Below are positions 8,811-16,816 of a stretch of 57,509 nt of DNA, piece after piece. Each line of letters opens with the position of its first letter. Positions within the stretch are counted from its first letter, which is position 1. The DNA is from Synergistaceae bacterium (GTDB lineage: Bacteria; Synergistota; Synergistia; Synergistales; Aminobacteriaceae). The stretch spans positions 1-57,509 of the forward strand of contig JAFSKE010000042.1 in the NCBI GenBank assembly GCA_017449135.1, in the 5' to 3' direction. The translations under genes were made by a program, and so were the position numbers. The notes beneath the pieces are model-generated. The model saw only the letters and a program-made list of their open reading frames with translations. It did no database searches and was not told where the DNA came from.

Positions 8811-10010
8811 ATGAGCAAAATCAAAATGGCTGCTCCAATCGTTGAGATTGACGGCGATGAGATGACGAGAGTGTTATGGAAGATTGTGAAAGATGATCTT
8901 CTCACCCCATTTGTTGAACTCAACACTGAATATTATGATTTAGCACTGACTGAAAGAGACAGAACGGGAGACAAAATCACTTGGGAAGCTGCCGAAGCAA
9001 TCAGAAAGCATCATGTCGGCGTAAAATGTGCAACGATTACTCCAAATAAACAAAGAGCAGAAGAGTACAAATTACGTGAAATGTGGAAAAGTCCAAACGG
9101 TACAATCAGATCCGTGCTTGACGGAACTGTTTTCAGAGCACCGATTTTAACTAACTGCATCAAACCCGTTGTAAAAAATTGGCGGAAACCGATTACCATT
9201 GCAAGACATGCTTATGGCGATGTTTATCGTGCAACTGAATTAAGAGTAAATGAACCCGGCAAGGCTGAATTATTGTTTACGGGAAAAAACGGCTTTAATT
9301 TCCGTGAAACAGTTTACGATTTCGAATGTCCCGGAGTCCTCCAGTCAATGTACAACAAAGACACTTCGATAAATTCATTCGCCCGCAGTTGTTTTGAGTA
9401 TGCTCTTTCGACAAAACAGGATCTCTGGTTCTCCGCAAAAGATACAATTTCAAAACAATATGATCAGACTTTCAAGCATTTATTCCAGGAAATTTTTGAG
9501 AATGAATACAAAGCAAAGTTTGACGAATTGGGAATCACGTATTTTTACACTCTGATTGATGACGCAATAGCAAGAGTTATGAGGTCTCAAGGCGGCTTTA
9601 TCTGGGCGTGCAAAAATTACGACGGCGACGTAATGAGCGATATGATTTCAACGGCGTTCGGCTCACTTGCAATGATGACAAGCGTACTCGTTTCACCTGA
9701 CGGAAATTTTGAATACGAAGCTGCTCACGGAACTGTTACAAAACATTATTACCGTTATAAAGAAGACGGGAAAATGACATCAACGAATCCTGTTGCAACG
9801 ATTTTCGCATGGAGCGGGGCGTTACGTAAACGTGGAGAGCTTGACGGAAATAATGAACTTGTCGAATTTGCGAATAAACTTGAAAGAGTTTCAATCGAGA
9901 CAATCGAAAGCGGAATAATGACAAGGGATTTGTCAGGACTTTGCGAGGGAATTACACCCAGAGTTGTAGATTCTCAGGAATTTATTTCTGAAGTCGCCGC
10001 AAGATTATAA
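8811..10010 (+). CDS. icd: Isocitrate dehydrogenase, NADP type (eukaryote-like subfamily)
   Basis: 399 residues beginning with a strand reading APIVEIDGDEMTRVLWKIVK, the hallmark of the eukaryote-like homodimeric NADP-dependent IDH. It has the substrate loop SPNGTIRSVLDGTVFRAPI, the metal site region FIWACKNYDGDVMSD and the coenzyme loop AAHGTVTKHY. It oxidatively decarboxylates isocitrate to 2-oxoglutarate in the cytoplasm. It lies 28 bases after the aconitase-like gene and is followed by a terminator, so the two form an operon for the oxidative branch toward glutamate. Confidence 0.95.
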   Translation: MSKIKMAAPIVEIDGDEMTRVLWKIVKDDLLTPFVELNTEYYDLALTERDRTGDKITWEAAEAIRKHHVGVKCATITPNKQRAEEYKLREMWKSPNGTIRSVLDGTVFRAPILTNCIKPVVKNWRKPITIARHAYGDVYRATELRVNEPGKAELLFTGKNGFNFRETVYDFECPGVLQSMYNKDTSINSFARSCFEYALSTKQDLWFSAKDTISKQYDQTFKHLFQEIFENEYKAKFDELGITYFYTLIDDAIARVMRSQGGFIWACKNYDGDVMSDMISTAFGSLAMMTSVLVSPDGNFEYEAAHGTVTKHYYRYKEDGKMTSTNPVATIFAWSGALRKRGELDGNNELVEFANKLERVSIETIESGIMTRDLSGLCEGITPRVVDSQEFISEVAARL

Positions 10011-10036
10011 AATTTGATTTAAGCGTTATAATGAAG

Positions 10037-10075
10037 TCCGTAGAATTTTAGATGTTCTGCGGATTTTTATTTTAT
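10037..10075 (+). terminator. Rho-independent terminator after icd
   Basis: A 9-bp stem (TCCGTAGAA 10037-10045 with TTCTGCGGA 10055-10063, one G-U pair), a 9-base loop, then TTTTTATTTTAT. It closes the hydratase-icd operon and lies just before the ribosome site of the next gene. Confidence 0.8.
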
Positions 10076-10093
10076 CAGGAGGAATTTTTTATC

Positions 10094-10390
10094 ATGGAAG
10101 CAAGAGACGAAAAATTAACCGAAGTTGAAGAAATTGACTGGGGACGTGCTCCGGCAGACACACCGGTTTGCATTGAAAAGGAAATTTATCTGCGTGACAT
10201 AGTGCAGTCGATTCTTGACGGTTATGAAACAGCCGAAGATGTTATGGACGTTCTTTCACTCACTAAAGAAGATAAGGGAGTCAGCGAAATTCCTAAAATT
10301 CTTGATATTTTTGTGCCCGTGATCAATGCTTGGAGATCAGGTTCGTGCGGAATGGGCTGTGCAGGCTGTACGGGTCATTGCGGAGGCTAA
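10094..10390 (+). CDS. Small acidic protein with C-terminal cysteine cluster, upstream of mgtE
   Basis: 98 residues. The middle (VCIEKEIYLRDIVQSILDGY and a following helix) loosely recalls a Bfd-like [2Fe-2S] fold. The C-terminus has four cysteines in CGMGCAGCTGHCGG, suggesting metal or Fe-S binding. I do not recognise a named family. The start is the ATG at 10094, after AGGAGG at 10078-10083; an earlier in-frame ATG at 10052 lies in the terminator stem and is rejected. Its stop is 5 bases before mgtE, so the two are co-transcribed and possibly functionally linked. Confidence 0.75.
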   Translation: MEARDEKLTEVEEIDWGRAPADTPVCIEKEIYLRDIVQSILDGYETAEDVMDVLSLTKEDKGVSEIPKILDIFVPVINAWRSGSCGMGCAGCTGHCGG

Positions 10391-10394
10391 ATAA

Positions 10395-11747
10395 ATGCCT
10401 GAGGAAAATAAATCACTGGAGGAAATTCAAAATTTAATAAACTCGAAAAATATTCGTGAGTTAAGACTTTTAACTGACGATATGAACGATGCCGACATTG
10501 CCGACATTATCGAAGAACTTGAACCCGAAGGACGAGTGATTTTATTCCGTGCCTTGAACAGGGACATGGCCGCAGAAGTTTTCGCACATTTAATCCCTGA
10601 CACTAAAGAAGCCCTTGTTTCGCAATTAACGACTCCGGAACTTGGAAGGATTGTTGACGAATTATTCCTTGACGATGCCGCTGACTTAGTCGAAGAATTA
10701 CCGCCCGATGTTGTCAAGAGAATTTTAGAGAGTGCCAGCCCCGAAACAAGACGTGGAATTAATCAGCTCTTACAATATCAGGAAGATTCCGCCGGAAGTA
10801 TCATGACAACGGAATATATTTCCCTTCGTCCCGATATGAACGTCGAAGAATCTTTCAGGCATATTCGTGAAGTCGGAACTGACAAGGAAACTTTATACAC
10901 CTGTTACGTTACTGACCCTAAAGGAGTTTTAATCGGTGTTGTTACCGTCAGAACTATGTTGTTGTCTCAATATGCCGACAAAATCAGCGACATCATGACT
11001 GACACAAATTTAATCAGCGTTAATACTAATGATGACCGTGAAAAAGTTACGGAATTATTCCAGAAATATGACTTTATAGCGATTCCCGTTGTTGATTCAC
11101 AAAATCATTTAGTCGGAATTGTTACTGTCGATGACGCTATGGAAGTTTTAGAAGAGGAAAGCACAGAGGACTTTCACAAAATGGCGGCCATTCTCCCCAT
11201 TGATGAGCCTTATTTGTCAATGGGAGTCGTTGAATTAGCGAAAAAGCGTGTAATCTGGTTAATGGTTTTAATGATTTCTGCGACGCTTTCAGGGCAGATT
11301 ATCACACATTATCAATCAGTTTTTGCGGCTCTTCCGGCTTTGATTGCTTCGATTCCTATGTTAATGGACACTGGAGGCAACGCAGGCTCACAATCTTCAA
11401 CGCTCGTAATTCGTGGAATTGCAGTAGGAGAATTAAAAATTTTTGACGCTCTGAAAGTTTTATTTAAGGAATTAAGAGTCAGTTTAATTGTCGGCGGAGG
11501 GCTTGCAGTCGTGAATTTCTTTTACAAATATGCAATGAGCGGAGATTTACTGCTTTCACTCACTGTCGGAATAAGTTTATTTGCTACTGTAATTTTTGCT
11601 CAGACAATCGGGGGAATGCTGCCACTGTTAGCGAAGGCATTAGGTTTTGACCCTGCATTAATGGCAGCTCCGATAGTTACGACGATCGTTGACGCAGGAA
11701 GTTTAACGATGTATTTCATGGTTGCGGGGAAAGTTATGGGCGTTTAA
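10395..11747 (+). CDS. mgtE: Magnesium transporter MgtE
   Basis: 450 residues with the full MgtE plan: N-terminal superhelical domain (1-130), paired CBS domains (about 135-255) and a five-helix membrane domain (about 285-450). The pore region has the conserved MLMDTGGNAGSQSSTLVIRG. It is a Mg2+-gated channel of the inner membrane. The ribosome site overlaps the end of the preceding small gene. Its last 20 or so bases are duplicated 754 bases downstream (see the repeat at 12480). Confidence 0.95.
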   Translation: MPEENKSLEEIQNLINSKNIRELRLLTDDMNDADIADIIEELEPEGRVILFRALNRDMAAEVFAHLIPDTKEALVSQLTTPELGRIVDELFLDDAADLVEELPPDVVKRILESASPETRRGINQLLQYQEDSAGSIMTTEYISLRPDMNVEESFRHIREVGTDKETLYTCYVTDPKGVLIGVVTVRTMLLSQYADKISDIMTDTNLISVNTNDDREKVTELFQKYDFIAIPVVDSQNHLVGIVTVDDAMEVLEEESTEDFHKMAAILPIDEPYLSMGVVELAKKRVIWLMVLMISATLSGQIITHYQSVFAALPALIASIPMLMDTGGNAGSQSSTLVIRGIAVGELKIFDALKVLFKELRVSLIVGGGLAVVNFFYKYAMSGDLLLSLTVGISLFATVIFAQTIGGMLPLLAKALGFDPALMAAPIVTTIVDAGSLTMYFMVAGKVMGV

Positions 11748-12461
11748 TCAGTCCATTCTTTCACCGTAACTCATTTTGTAAATTTTTCCGTTCCTGATAA
11801 AAAACTCAAAAAGTCTGCCTTCAGCAAATTCATAATCCCATTCTCCGACTTCATCATATTTATCGTGAGGTTCGCCGAACTCTTCCTGCAGTTTTTCAAC
11901 ACTGTCTCCTACTCGAATTTTTCCGAAATTCAAATTACTGCCTCTGCCTGTTATTTCGATCCCCCGTAATCTTCCTTCAACATAATTCAACGTCAAATTA
12001 GGATATTCTAAATCTTCAAACTCAAGGTCTCTTCCGGCAGGTTCGTAATAAGATTTTGTTTTCTTGTCTCTCTTGGGTTTCCCGAAAATAACTTTTGCCT
12101 TTTCAGGAATTGTCCCGTAATCCTGAAAAAGCTGCATAAAAACAGGAACAATATGTTTGGGCGTTTCTTCAAATTCTCTCTCGTAAATCTCAACATATTT
12201 CCCGAAAATCCAAGCCGTTCCTTCACCGAATGGATAATCAATTTCGTACCATTTTTCGCCGTCAACAAAAACTTCGTCAAGCACAACAAGCAAATTCCCC
12301 TCAAAGACTCTTCCTTCAAGAACCTCCGTATCTTCAGTTCCGGGATTATCTCGAAGCCTTACATAATTTCCCGTGCAATATCCTGTGTGAGGATAATTAA
12401 CCGCAAATGCCGTCTGTGTCGTGAAAATCAAAATTGCAAGTGTTAATAAAATTCGTCTCAT
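11748..12461 (-). CDS. Secreted SH3-domain protein, paralogue 1
   Basis: 237 residues. A signal peptide (MRRILLTLAILIFTTQTAFA) is followed by a bacterial SH3-type domain (about 22-95: TGNYVRLRDNPGTEDTEVLE and a W-containing strand) and a C-terminal domain in which GKIRVGDSVEKLQEEFGEP resembles a short recurring lipoprotein-type fold. The role is unknown; SH3b domains often bind peptidoglycan. It is the youngest of a three-gene tandem family: its first 85 codons are nearly identical in DNA to the gene at 12503. Its stop codon is directly beside the mgtE stop on the opposite strand. Confidence 0.8.
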   Translation of the reverse strand: MRRILLTLAILIFTTQTAFAVNYPHTGYCTGNYVRLRDNPGTEDTEVLEGRVFEGNLLVVLDEVFVDGEKWYEIDYPFGEGTAWIFGKYVEIYEREFEETPKHIVPVFMQLFQDYGTIPEKAKVIFGKPKRDKKTKSYYEPAGRDLEFEDLEYPNLTLNYVEGRLRGIEITGRGSNLNFGKIRVGDSVEKLQEEFGEPHDKYDEVGEWDYEFAEGRLFEFFIRNGKIYKMSYGERMD

Positions 12462-12479
12462 TGTTATTCACTCCATTTT

Positions 12480-12510
12480 CGGGGAAAGTTATGGGCATCT
12501 GATTAGTCCA
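12480..12510. repeat. Duplicated copy of the mgtE 3' end
   Basis: The bases at 12480-12500 copy the end of mgtE at about 11726-11747 with few changes (GGGGAAAGTTATGGGC is shared exactly), and the match runs on into the 3' end of the SH3 gene on each side. The offset is 754 bases. This places the endpoint of a tandem duplication inside the mgtE coding end and explains the otherwise meaningless bases between the two SH3 genes. Confidence 0.85.
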
Positions 12511-13207
12511 TTCTTTCGCCGTAACTCATTTTGTAAATTTCCCCGTTCCTGATATAAAACTCAAAAATTAAACCTCCAGCAATTTCGTATTCCCAAGAAT
12601 TATCATATTTTTCTGCTGGTTCGCCGAACTCTTCCTGAAGTTTTGAAGTATCATCGCCTACTCGAATTTTTCCGAAACGTAAATTGCTTCCTTTTCCCGT
12701 TATTTCGACACCTTGTAATCTTCCGTCGATGTAGTTAAGCGTTAATTTCGGATATTCGAGAGTTTCCTCTTCAACATTCCGACCTGCAGGCTCCCAATAG
12801 AATGTACGTTTTGAAGATTTTTTAGGTTTACCGAAGATTGATTTTGCTTTTTCAGGCTTTGTCCCGAAATCTTGATAAACCTGCAGAATAAATCTGTATT
12901 CAGGGATCGTCTCAATCTCGTCTTCGTAAATCTCAACATATTTTCCGAAAATCCAAGCCGTACCTTCGCCGAATGGATAATCAATTTCGTACCATTTGTC
13001 GCCGTCAACAAAAACTTCGTCAAGCAGAATAACTAAATTTCCGTCGAAAAGCCTTCCTTCAAGAACCTCCGTATCTTCAGTTCCGGGATTATCTCGAAGC
13101 CTTACATAATTTCCCGTGCAGTAACCCGTGTGAGGATAATTAACCGCAAATGCCGTTTGTGTCGTGAAAATTAAAATTGCAAGTGTTAATAATATTATGC
13201 GTTTCAT
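12503..13207 (-). CDS. Secreted SH3-domain protein, paralogue 2
   Basis: 234 residues with the same plan as paralogue 1: signal peptide, SH3-type domain starting at VNYPHTGYCTGNYVRLRDNP, and a C-terminal domain with FGKIRVGDDTSKLQEEFGEP. N-terminal halves of the two are almost identical; the middle (residues about 95-150) has drifted. The start is the ATG at 13207. It overlaps no neighbour and starts 3 bases after the end of paralogue 3, so the genes are transcribed together. Confidence 0.8.
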   Translation of the reverse strand: MKRIILLTLAILIFTTQTAFAVNYPHTGYCTGNYVRLRDNPGTEDTEVLEGRLFDGNLVILLDEVFVDGDKWYEIDYPFGEGTAWIFGKYVEIYEDEIETIPEYRFILQVYQDFGTKPEKAKSIFGKPKKSSKRTFYWEPAGRNVEEETLEYPKLTLNYIDGRLQGVEITGKGSNLRFGKIRVGDDTSKLQEEFGEPAEKYDNSWEYEIAGGLIFEFYIRNGEIYKMSYGERMD

Positions 13208-13210
13208 GTT

Positions 13211-13882
13211 TTAATCTCCTAACTGATAAATCATTTTTGTTATAATTCCTTTTCCGTTTATGTAAAAGTCAAAGGAATCACGTTCGGTTATTTTGTAGTT
13301 AAACAAATTTCCAAGTATTTTAGTCGGTTCGCCGAATACATCGTAAAGCTGTTTTATCGAATTTCCAACCTGAACGCCGCCGAAATTAAATTTATTTCCT
13401 GTAATTTCAATTCTGCTTAAAAAATCGTTGACGAAAATAATTCTGAAATCAGGATATTCAAAAGTTTTTTCGTCAATAATTTCATCTTGTAAATCTCTAA
13501 AAGGTTCGCCGAAAATTGATTTTGTCTTGTCAGGATACAGACCGAAATTTTGAAAAACCTGAATCACGAATCCGTAATTTTTAGACTTTGAAAAATGTTC
13601 GTATTCAAGTTCAATCTCATTTCCATGAATCCAAGCTGTACCCTCATTGAAAGGATTTTCGATTTTGTAGAATTTCCCGAAATCAGTTTCCGCCTCATCA
13701 AGAATAATTAACATTTCGCCTTCGTTAATGCTTCCAATGACGTTAGAATTGTTGATGTCGGGATTGTCAACGAGATTTACAAAATTCCCGTAACAGTAGC
13801 CTACACAAGGATAATTAATTGCAAAAGCCGTCTGATACGTGAAAATCAAAATTGAAATCGCAAATAAAATTTTTCGTTTCAA
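13211..13882 (-). CDS. Secreted SH3-domain protein, paralogue 3 (most diverged)
   Basis: 223 residues. It keeps the signal peptide (ending TYQTAFA), the SH3-type opening INYPCVGYCYGNFVNLVDNP and the C-terminal FGGVQVGNSIKQLYDVFGEP segment, but identity to the other two is much lower across the whole length. It is probably the older copy from which the pair at 11748 and 12503 derives. Its function is unknown. It begins 2 bases after the preceding exported-protein gene in the same operon. Confidence 0.75.
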   Translation of the reverse strand: MKRKILFAISILIFTYQTAFAINYPCVGYCYGNFVNLVDNPDINNSNVIGSINEGEMLIILDEAETDFGKFYKIENPFNEGTAWIHGNEIELEYEHFSKSKNYGFVIQVFQNFGLYPDKTKSIFGEPFRDLQDEIIDEKTFEYPDFRIIFVNDFLSRIEITGNKFNFGGVQVGNSIKQLYDVFGEPTKILGNLFNYKITERDSFDFYINGKGIITKMIYQLGD

Positions 13883-13883
13883 A

Positions 13884-14534
13884 TTACCACCTGTCTCCGT
13901 GCCATTCCGTAGTCATTGAAATTATCGTCCAACTGCCTTTAACGGGTTTCACGATTGCTGCGAACATTGCGGGGCGGTCTTGAATGTTGTCTTTGTTGTA
14001 AATGTCTCCGGCAAGCATGAGATTTTGACCTCTTTTAGTAACTCCCTGAACTTCGGCATAATACGTCTTGGTTTCGCCTTCAGCACCGAAATAATAAGAT
14101 TTTCCGTCATAATAATATGAAGGTTCAGTGTCTGAAATACTTCTGTTTTTGATTGTGATCCCGAAATATTTTTTTATGGATTCGGCAACAAATTTTCCCT
14201 CGATTTTGTATGTGCCGTACTCAGCAGCTTCGTCCTCGCCGGCTCTTTTAATTCTCGTTTTGAAGTTATTAATGAAATTGTGCATAATTCCAAATCTCAC
14301 TAATTCAGAAAAGTTGCCGGGATTTCCCAAATGCAATATAGGTTCCTGATATTCTTCGATTTCGTCATCGTCGGGATATTTGTTTTCAATGTCGAAATTG
14401 AATAATCCTACTTCGGTGAAATTGCTCAAAAATACGCTCATCTTTTGCATTTCGTTTTTGCTTGCTGCGAATGAACATGAACAAAAAAACACTAACACAA
14501 AAACAGATATGAAAATCAGCGATAATTTTTTCAT
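13884..14534 (-). CDS. Exported protein of unknown function
   Basis: 216 residues with a strongly hydrophobic N-terminus ending FFCSCSFAASK; either a signal peptidase I site (FAA) or a lipobox-like cysteine could apply. The remainder contains a YYYDGKSYYFGAEGE strand and ends in a WTIISMTTEWHGDRW strand, suggesting a small beta-rich binding domain. I do not recognise the family. It is first in the minus-strand operon with the three SH3 genes and has AAGGAGG before the start. Confidence 0.7.
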   Translation of the reverse strand: MKKLSLIFISVFVLVFFCSCSFAASKNEMQKMSVFLSNFTEVGLFNFDIENKYPDDDEIEEYQEPILHLGNPGNFSELVRFGIMHNFINNFKTRIKRAGEDEAAEYGTYKIEGKFVAESIKKYFGITIKNRSISDTEPSYYYDGKSYYFGAEGETKTYYAEVQGVTKRGQNLMLAGDIYNKDNIQDRPAMFAAIVKPVKGSWTIISMTTEWHGDRW

Positions 14535-14610
14535 TGTGAAAATCCTCCTTAAAATGATAAGTTTTTAATATAATAACACATAGTGAAAATAAAATATTTG
14601 GGAGTGTTTC

Positions 14611-14953
14611 ATGAAGGAATTTGAATACGATGAAATTAAATTTGAAATTGGCGGAATGTTATTCACTTGGGACGATGAGAAAGAAAAAATCAATATCAAA
14701 AAACATGGTGTCGATTTTTCGTCTGCAGCAGGAGTTTTTCTTGATGATGATGCTGTTTATGAATGTAATTTTCTTGATGAAAATACAGGTGAAGAAAGAC
14801 TCGATGTTATTAGGAATGACAATGGGAAGTTTAATGTTCGTAGTTTATGTAGAGCGTTTAACGTCAGATGATAATAAAAATATCGTTCGCATAATATCAG
14901 CAAGATTTGCAACAAAAAAGGAGAGTAAAGTATATGTTAATGGGACTCGGTGA
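14611..14953 (+). pseudogene. brnT: BrnT-type ribonuclease toxin, broken by a one-base frameshift
   Basis: The first part in frame from 14611 reads like BrnT (FTWDDEKEKINIKKHGVDF). The last part is in the +2 frame (GSLMFVVYVER, then IVRIISARFATKKESKVY), also BrnT. The two join cleanly if one base is removed near 14812: the protein then reads DVIGMTMGSLMFVVY. As given, the first frame stops at 14871 after 86 residues and lacks the RIISAR-AT catalytic end. BrnT is a small RelE-fold ribonuclease neutralised by BrnA. The gene is preceded by GGGAG. A sequencing or assembly indel cannot be excluded. Confidence 0.75.
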
Positions 14954-15140
14954 TTTTCTTGCACTGGCAAAGACTTCGGAGGAAAAAGATAAAATTCGTG
15001 AAAACTTTTTGAGGTTACTTGAATTTCGCAACAGGGAGATAGATTTATCAGATATGCCCGAAAAAACAGATTCGTCAAAATTTAAGCGTTTGAAGCCGTA
15101 TCTTGATAAAATACGAAATCAAAATAAAATGTCTAATTAA
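14934..15140 (+). CDS. brnA: BrnA-type antitoxin
   Basis: 68 residues. The C-terminal half has the BrnA-like REIDLSDMPEKTD stretch followed by a basic helix. It overlaps the end of the brnT reading frame, as in other brnTA operons, and has AAGGAGAG before the ATG. It would bind BrnT and repress the operon. It is shorter than many BrnA proteins, and the N-terminus (LGDFLALAKTSEEKDK) is not typical, so the family call rests on motif plus position. Starts at 14934 or 14940 are both possible. Confidence 0.6.
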   Translation: MLMGLGDFLALAKTSEEKDKIRENFLRLLEFRNREIDLSDMPEKTDSSKFKRLKPYLDKIRNQNKMSN

Positions 15141-15205
15141 ATTTAGTGAATTTTTATTAAATGTTATATAATTAATTTAATTTTATTTCAGGAGGAATTT
15201 TTATC

Positions 15206-16009
15206 ATGAAGAAATTTTTAGCATGTGTTGCAGTTTTAATTGTGTTATGTTCTGTTGCATTCGCTGATGAAAATGTAAAATTAAAATCAGTTGAACAGCT
15301 CAAAACCGAAAAACTCGCTGCACAGCGTGGAACTGTCGGACAATTTATCGCAGAAGATTTATTGGGCGACAAAAAGGCTTCACTTCTCACGACTTACGAA
15401 AAATATGTCGATGCAGTAGCTTCACTTCGTCAGGGTAAAATCAGAGCAATTATCATGGACGAAATGCCCGCAAAAAGATTTTTGCAGTCCGTCGAAGGTC
15501 TTGCAATCATGGACGAGGCTTTATCAGAGGAAAATTACGCTATCGGTTTCAGAAAAGGGAACACAGAACTTGTCGAAAAAGTCAACAAAGCATTATCAGA
15601 AATGAAAGCTGACGGGACTCTCGACAAAATTTTCGATAAATACCTCAACGGCGATTATCTCGAAATCAACCCCGAAACTATCGACTTCAACAAAGGTGCA
15701 AAAGGCGGAAAATTAGTTGTCGGAACAGAGGCTGGATTTGCTCCTTACGAGTTAAAAGTCGGGAACGGCTTTATCGGAATTGACATAGAAATGTGTGCAG
15801 AGATTGCGAAAAAATTAGATCGTGAACTTGTTGTCGAACACATGAATTTTGATGCTCTCCCAATGGCCGTTTCAACAAATAAAGTCGATATGATCTGTGC
15901 AGGAATTACAGTAACCGATGAACGAAAGGAAAACATGGATTTCTCGGATAATTACGTAGTAGGAGCAAAACAGGTGGCTTTAGTGCGTGCAGATGACTAT
16001 GAGAAATAA
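15206..16009 (+). CDS. Amino acid ABC transporter binding protein, circularly permuted
   Basis: 267 residues with a signal peptide (to about residue 20). The order of halves is reversed relative to GlnH/HisJ-type proteins. Residues about 25-150 match the normal second half: KLAAQRGTVGQFIAEDL, then IIMDEMPAKRF, then the ending EMKADGTLDKIFDKYLNGD. Residues about 172-267 match the normal first half: GGKLVVGTEAGFAPYE, GFIGIDIEMCAEIAKKL and GITVTDERKENMDFSDNY. Both halves look intact, so a full two-lobed domain can form. It overlaps the permease start. It probably binds a polar amino acid in the periplasm. Confidence 0.88.
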   Translation: MKKFLACVAVLIVLCSVAFADENVKLKSVEQLKTEKLAAQRGTVGQFIAEDLLGDKKASLLTTYEKYVDAVASLRQGKIRAIIMDEMPAKRFLQSVEGLAIMDEALSEENYAIGFRKGNTELVEKVNKALSEMKADGTLDKIFDKYLNGDYLEINPETIDFNKGAKGGKLVVGTEAGFAPYELKVGNGFIGIDIEMCAEIAKKLDRELVVEHMNFDALPMAVSTNKVDMICAGITVTDERKENMDFSDNYVVGAKQVALVRADDYEK

Positions 16010-16811
16010 ATTTTTAACGAGACACAACGGAGCAGGCAGAGGCGATATGCTTTTAGGAGTAGTCGCTGTATTCCTGCTCTATGCGCTTTATAATTCGGGA
16101 TTTTTCACGGAAGCAGCATGGAACGATTTTAATCGGAGGTTTTATCAGAATTTCATAAAAGACCGCCGTTACATGATGCTTGTTGACGGTTTGAGGGCTA
16201 CAATTTTTATGACATCATGGGCAACGTTTATAGGGCTTATAGTCGGATTGATTTTAAGTGTTATAAGAGTTGCATATAAAGGCGGTGCAAGGATTCCCGT
16301 TCTTAATGCTCTTGCAAATACTTACATAACAGTATTGCGAGGCACTCCGGCAATGGTTCAGTTGTTAATCTGGAATTTTACGATTTTTGCATCGGCTCGT
16401 GATTTGAATACCCAATATATAGCTATCTTGGCATTCGGATTAAATTCAGGTGCATACATCGCTGAAATTTTCAGAGGCGGAATTGAATCTATAGATCACG
16501 GACAAATGGAAGCTGCGAGGTCTTTGGGCTTATCTTATGGGTTATCAATGAAACTTGTAGTCTTACCGCAGGCATTGAGAAACGTAATCCCGATGCTGTT
16601 TAACGAATTTATAGCACTGTTGAAGGAAACTTCGGTCGCAGGCTATATCGGAATTGATGACTTAACAAGAGCAGGACAGAATATTCAAGCCTTGACGCTC
16701 GAACATTCACAGCCTCTCGTAATGGTCGCAATAATTTATCTCGTCATAGTTTTATTCTTAACTCATGTCGTTAGAAAGCTCGAAGAATGGTTAAGCAGGG
16801 GCAGGAGATAA
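15993..16811 (+). CDS. Polar amino acid ABC transporter permease (GlnP/HisM type)
   Basis: About 272 residues with an N-terminal extra hydrophobic segment and the five-helix permease core. The EAA loop reads EAARSLGLSYGLSMKLVVLPQALRN (core EAARSLGLSYG). Nearby features GLRATIFMTSWATFIGL and TYITVLRGTPAMVQL are typical of the His/Glu/Gln/Arg permease family. It lies inside the operon between the permuted binding protein (overlap about 17 bases) and the methyltransferase-STAS gene. Starts at 15987 (GTG), 15993 or 15999 are all possible; no clear ribosome site separates them. Confidence 0.9.
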   Translation: MTMRNKFLTRHNGAGRGDMLLGVVAVFLLYALYNSGFFTEAAWNDFNRRFYQNFIKDRRYMMLVDGLRATIFMTSWATFIGLIVGLILSVIRVAYKGGARIPVLNALANTYITVLRGTPAMVQLLIWNFTIFASARDLNTQYIAILAFGLNSGAYIAEIFRGGIESIDHGQMEAARSLGLSYGLSMKLVVLPQALRNVIPMLFNEFIALLKETSVAGYIGIDDLTRAGQNIQALTLEHSQPLVMVAIIYLVIVLFLTHVVRKLEEWLSRGRR

Positions 16812-16816
16812 TTTTC

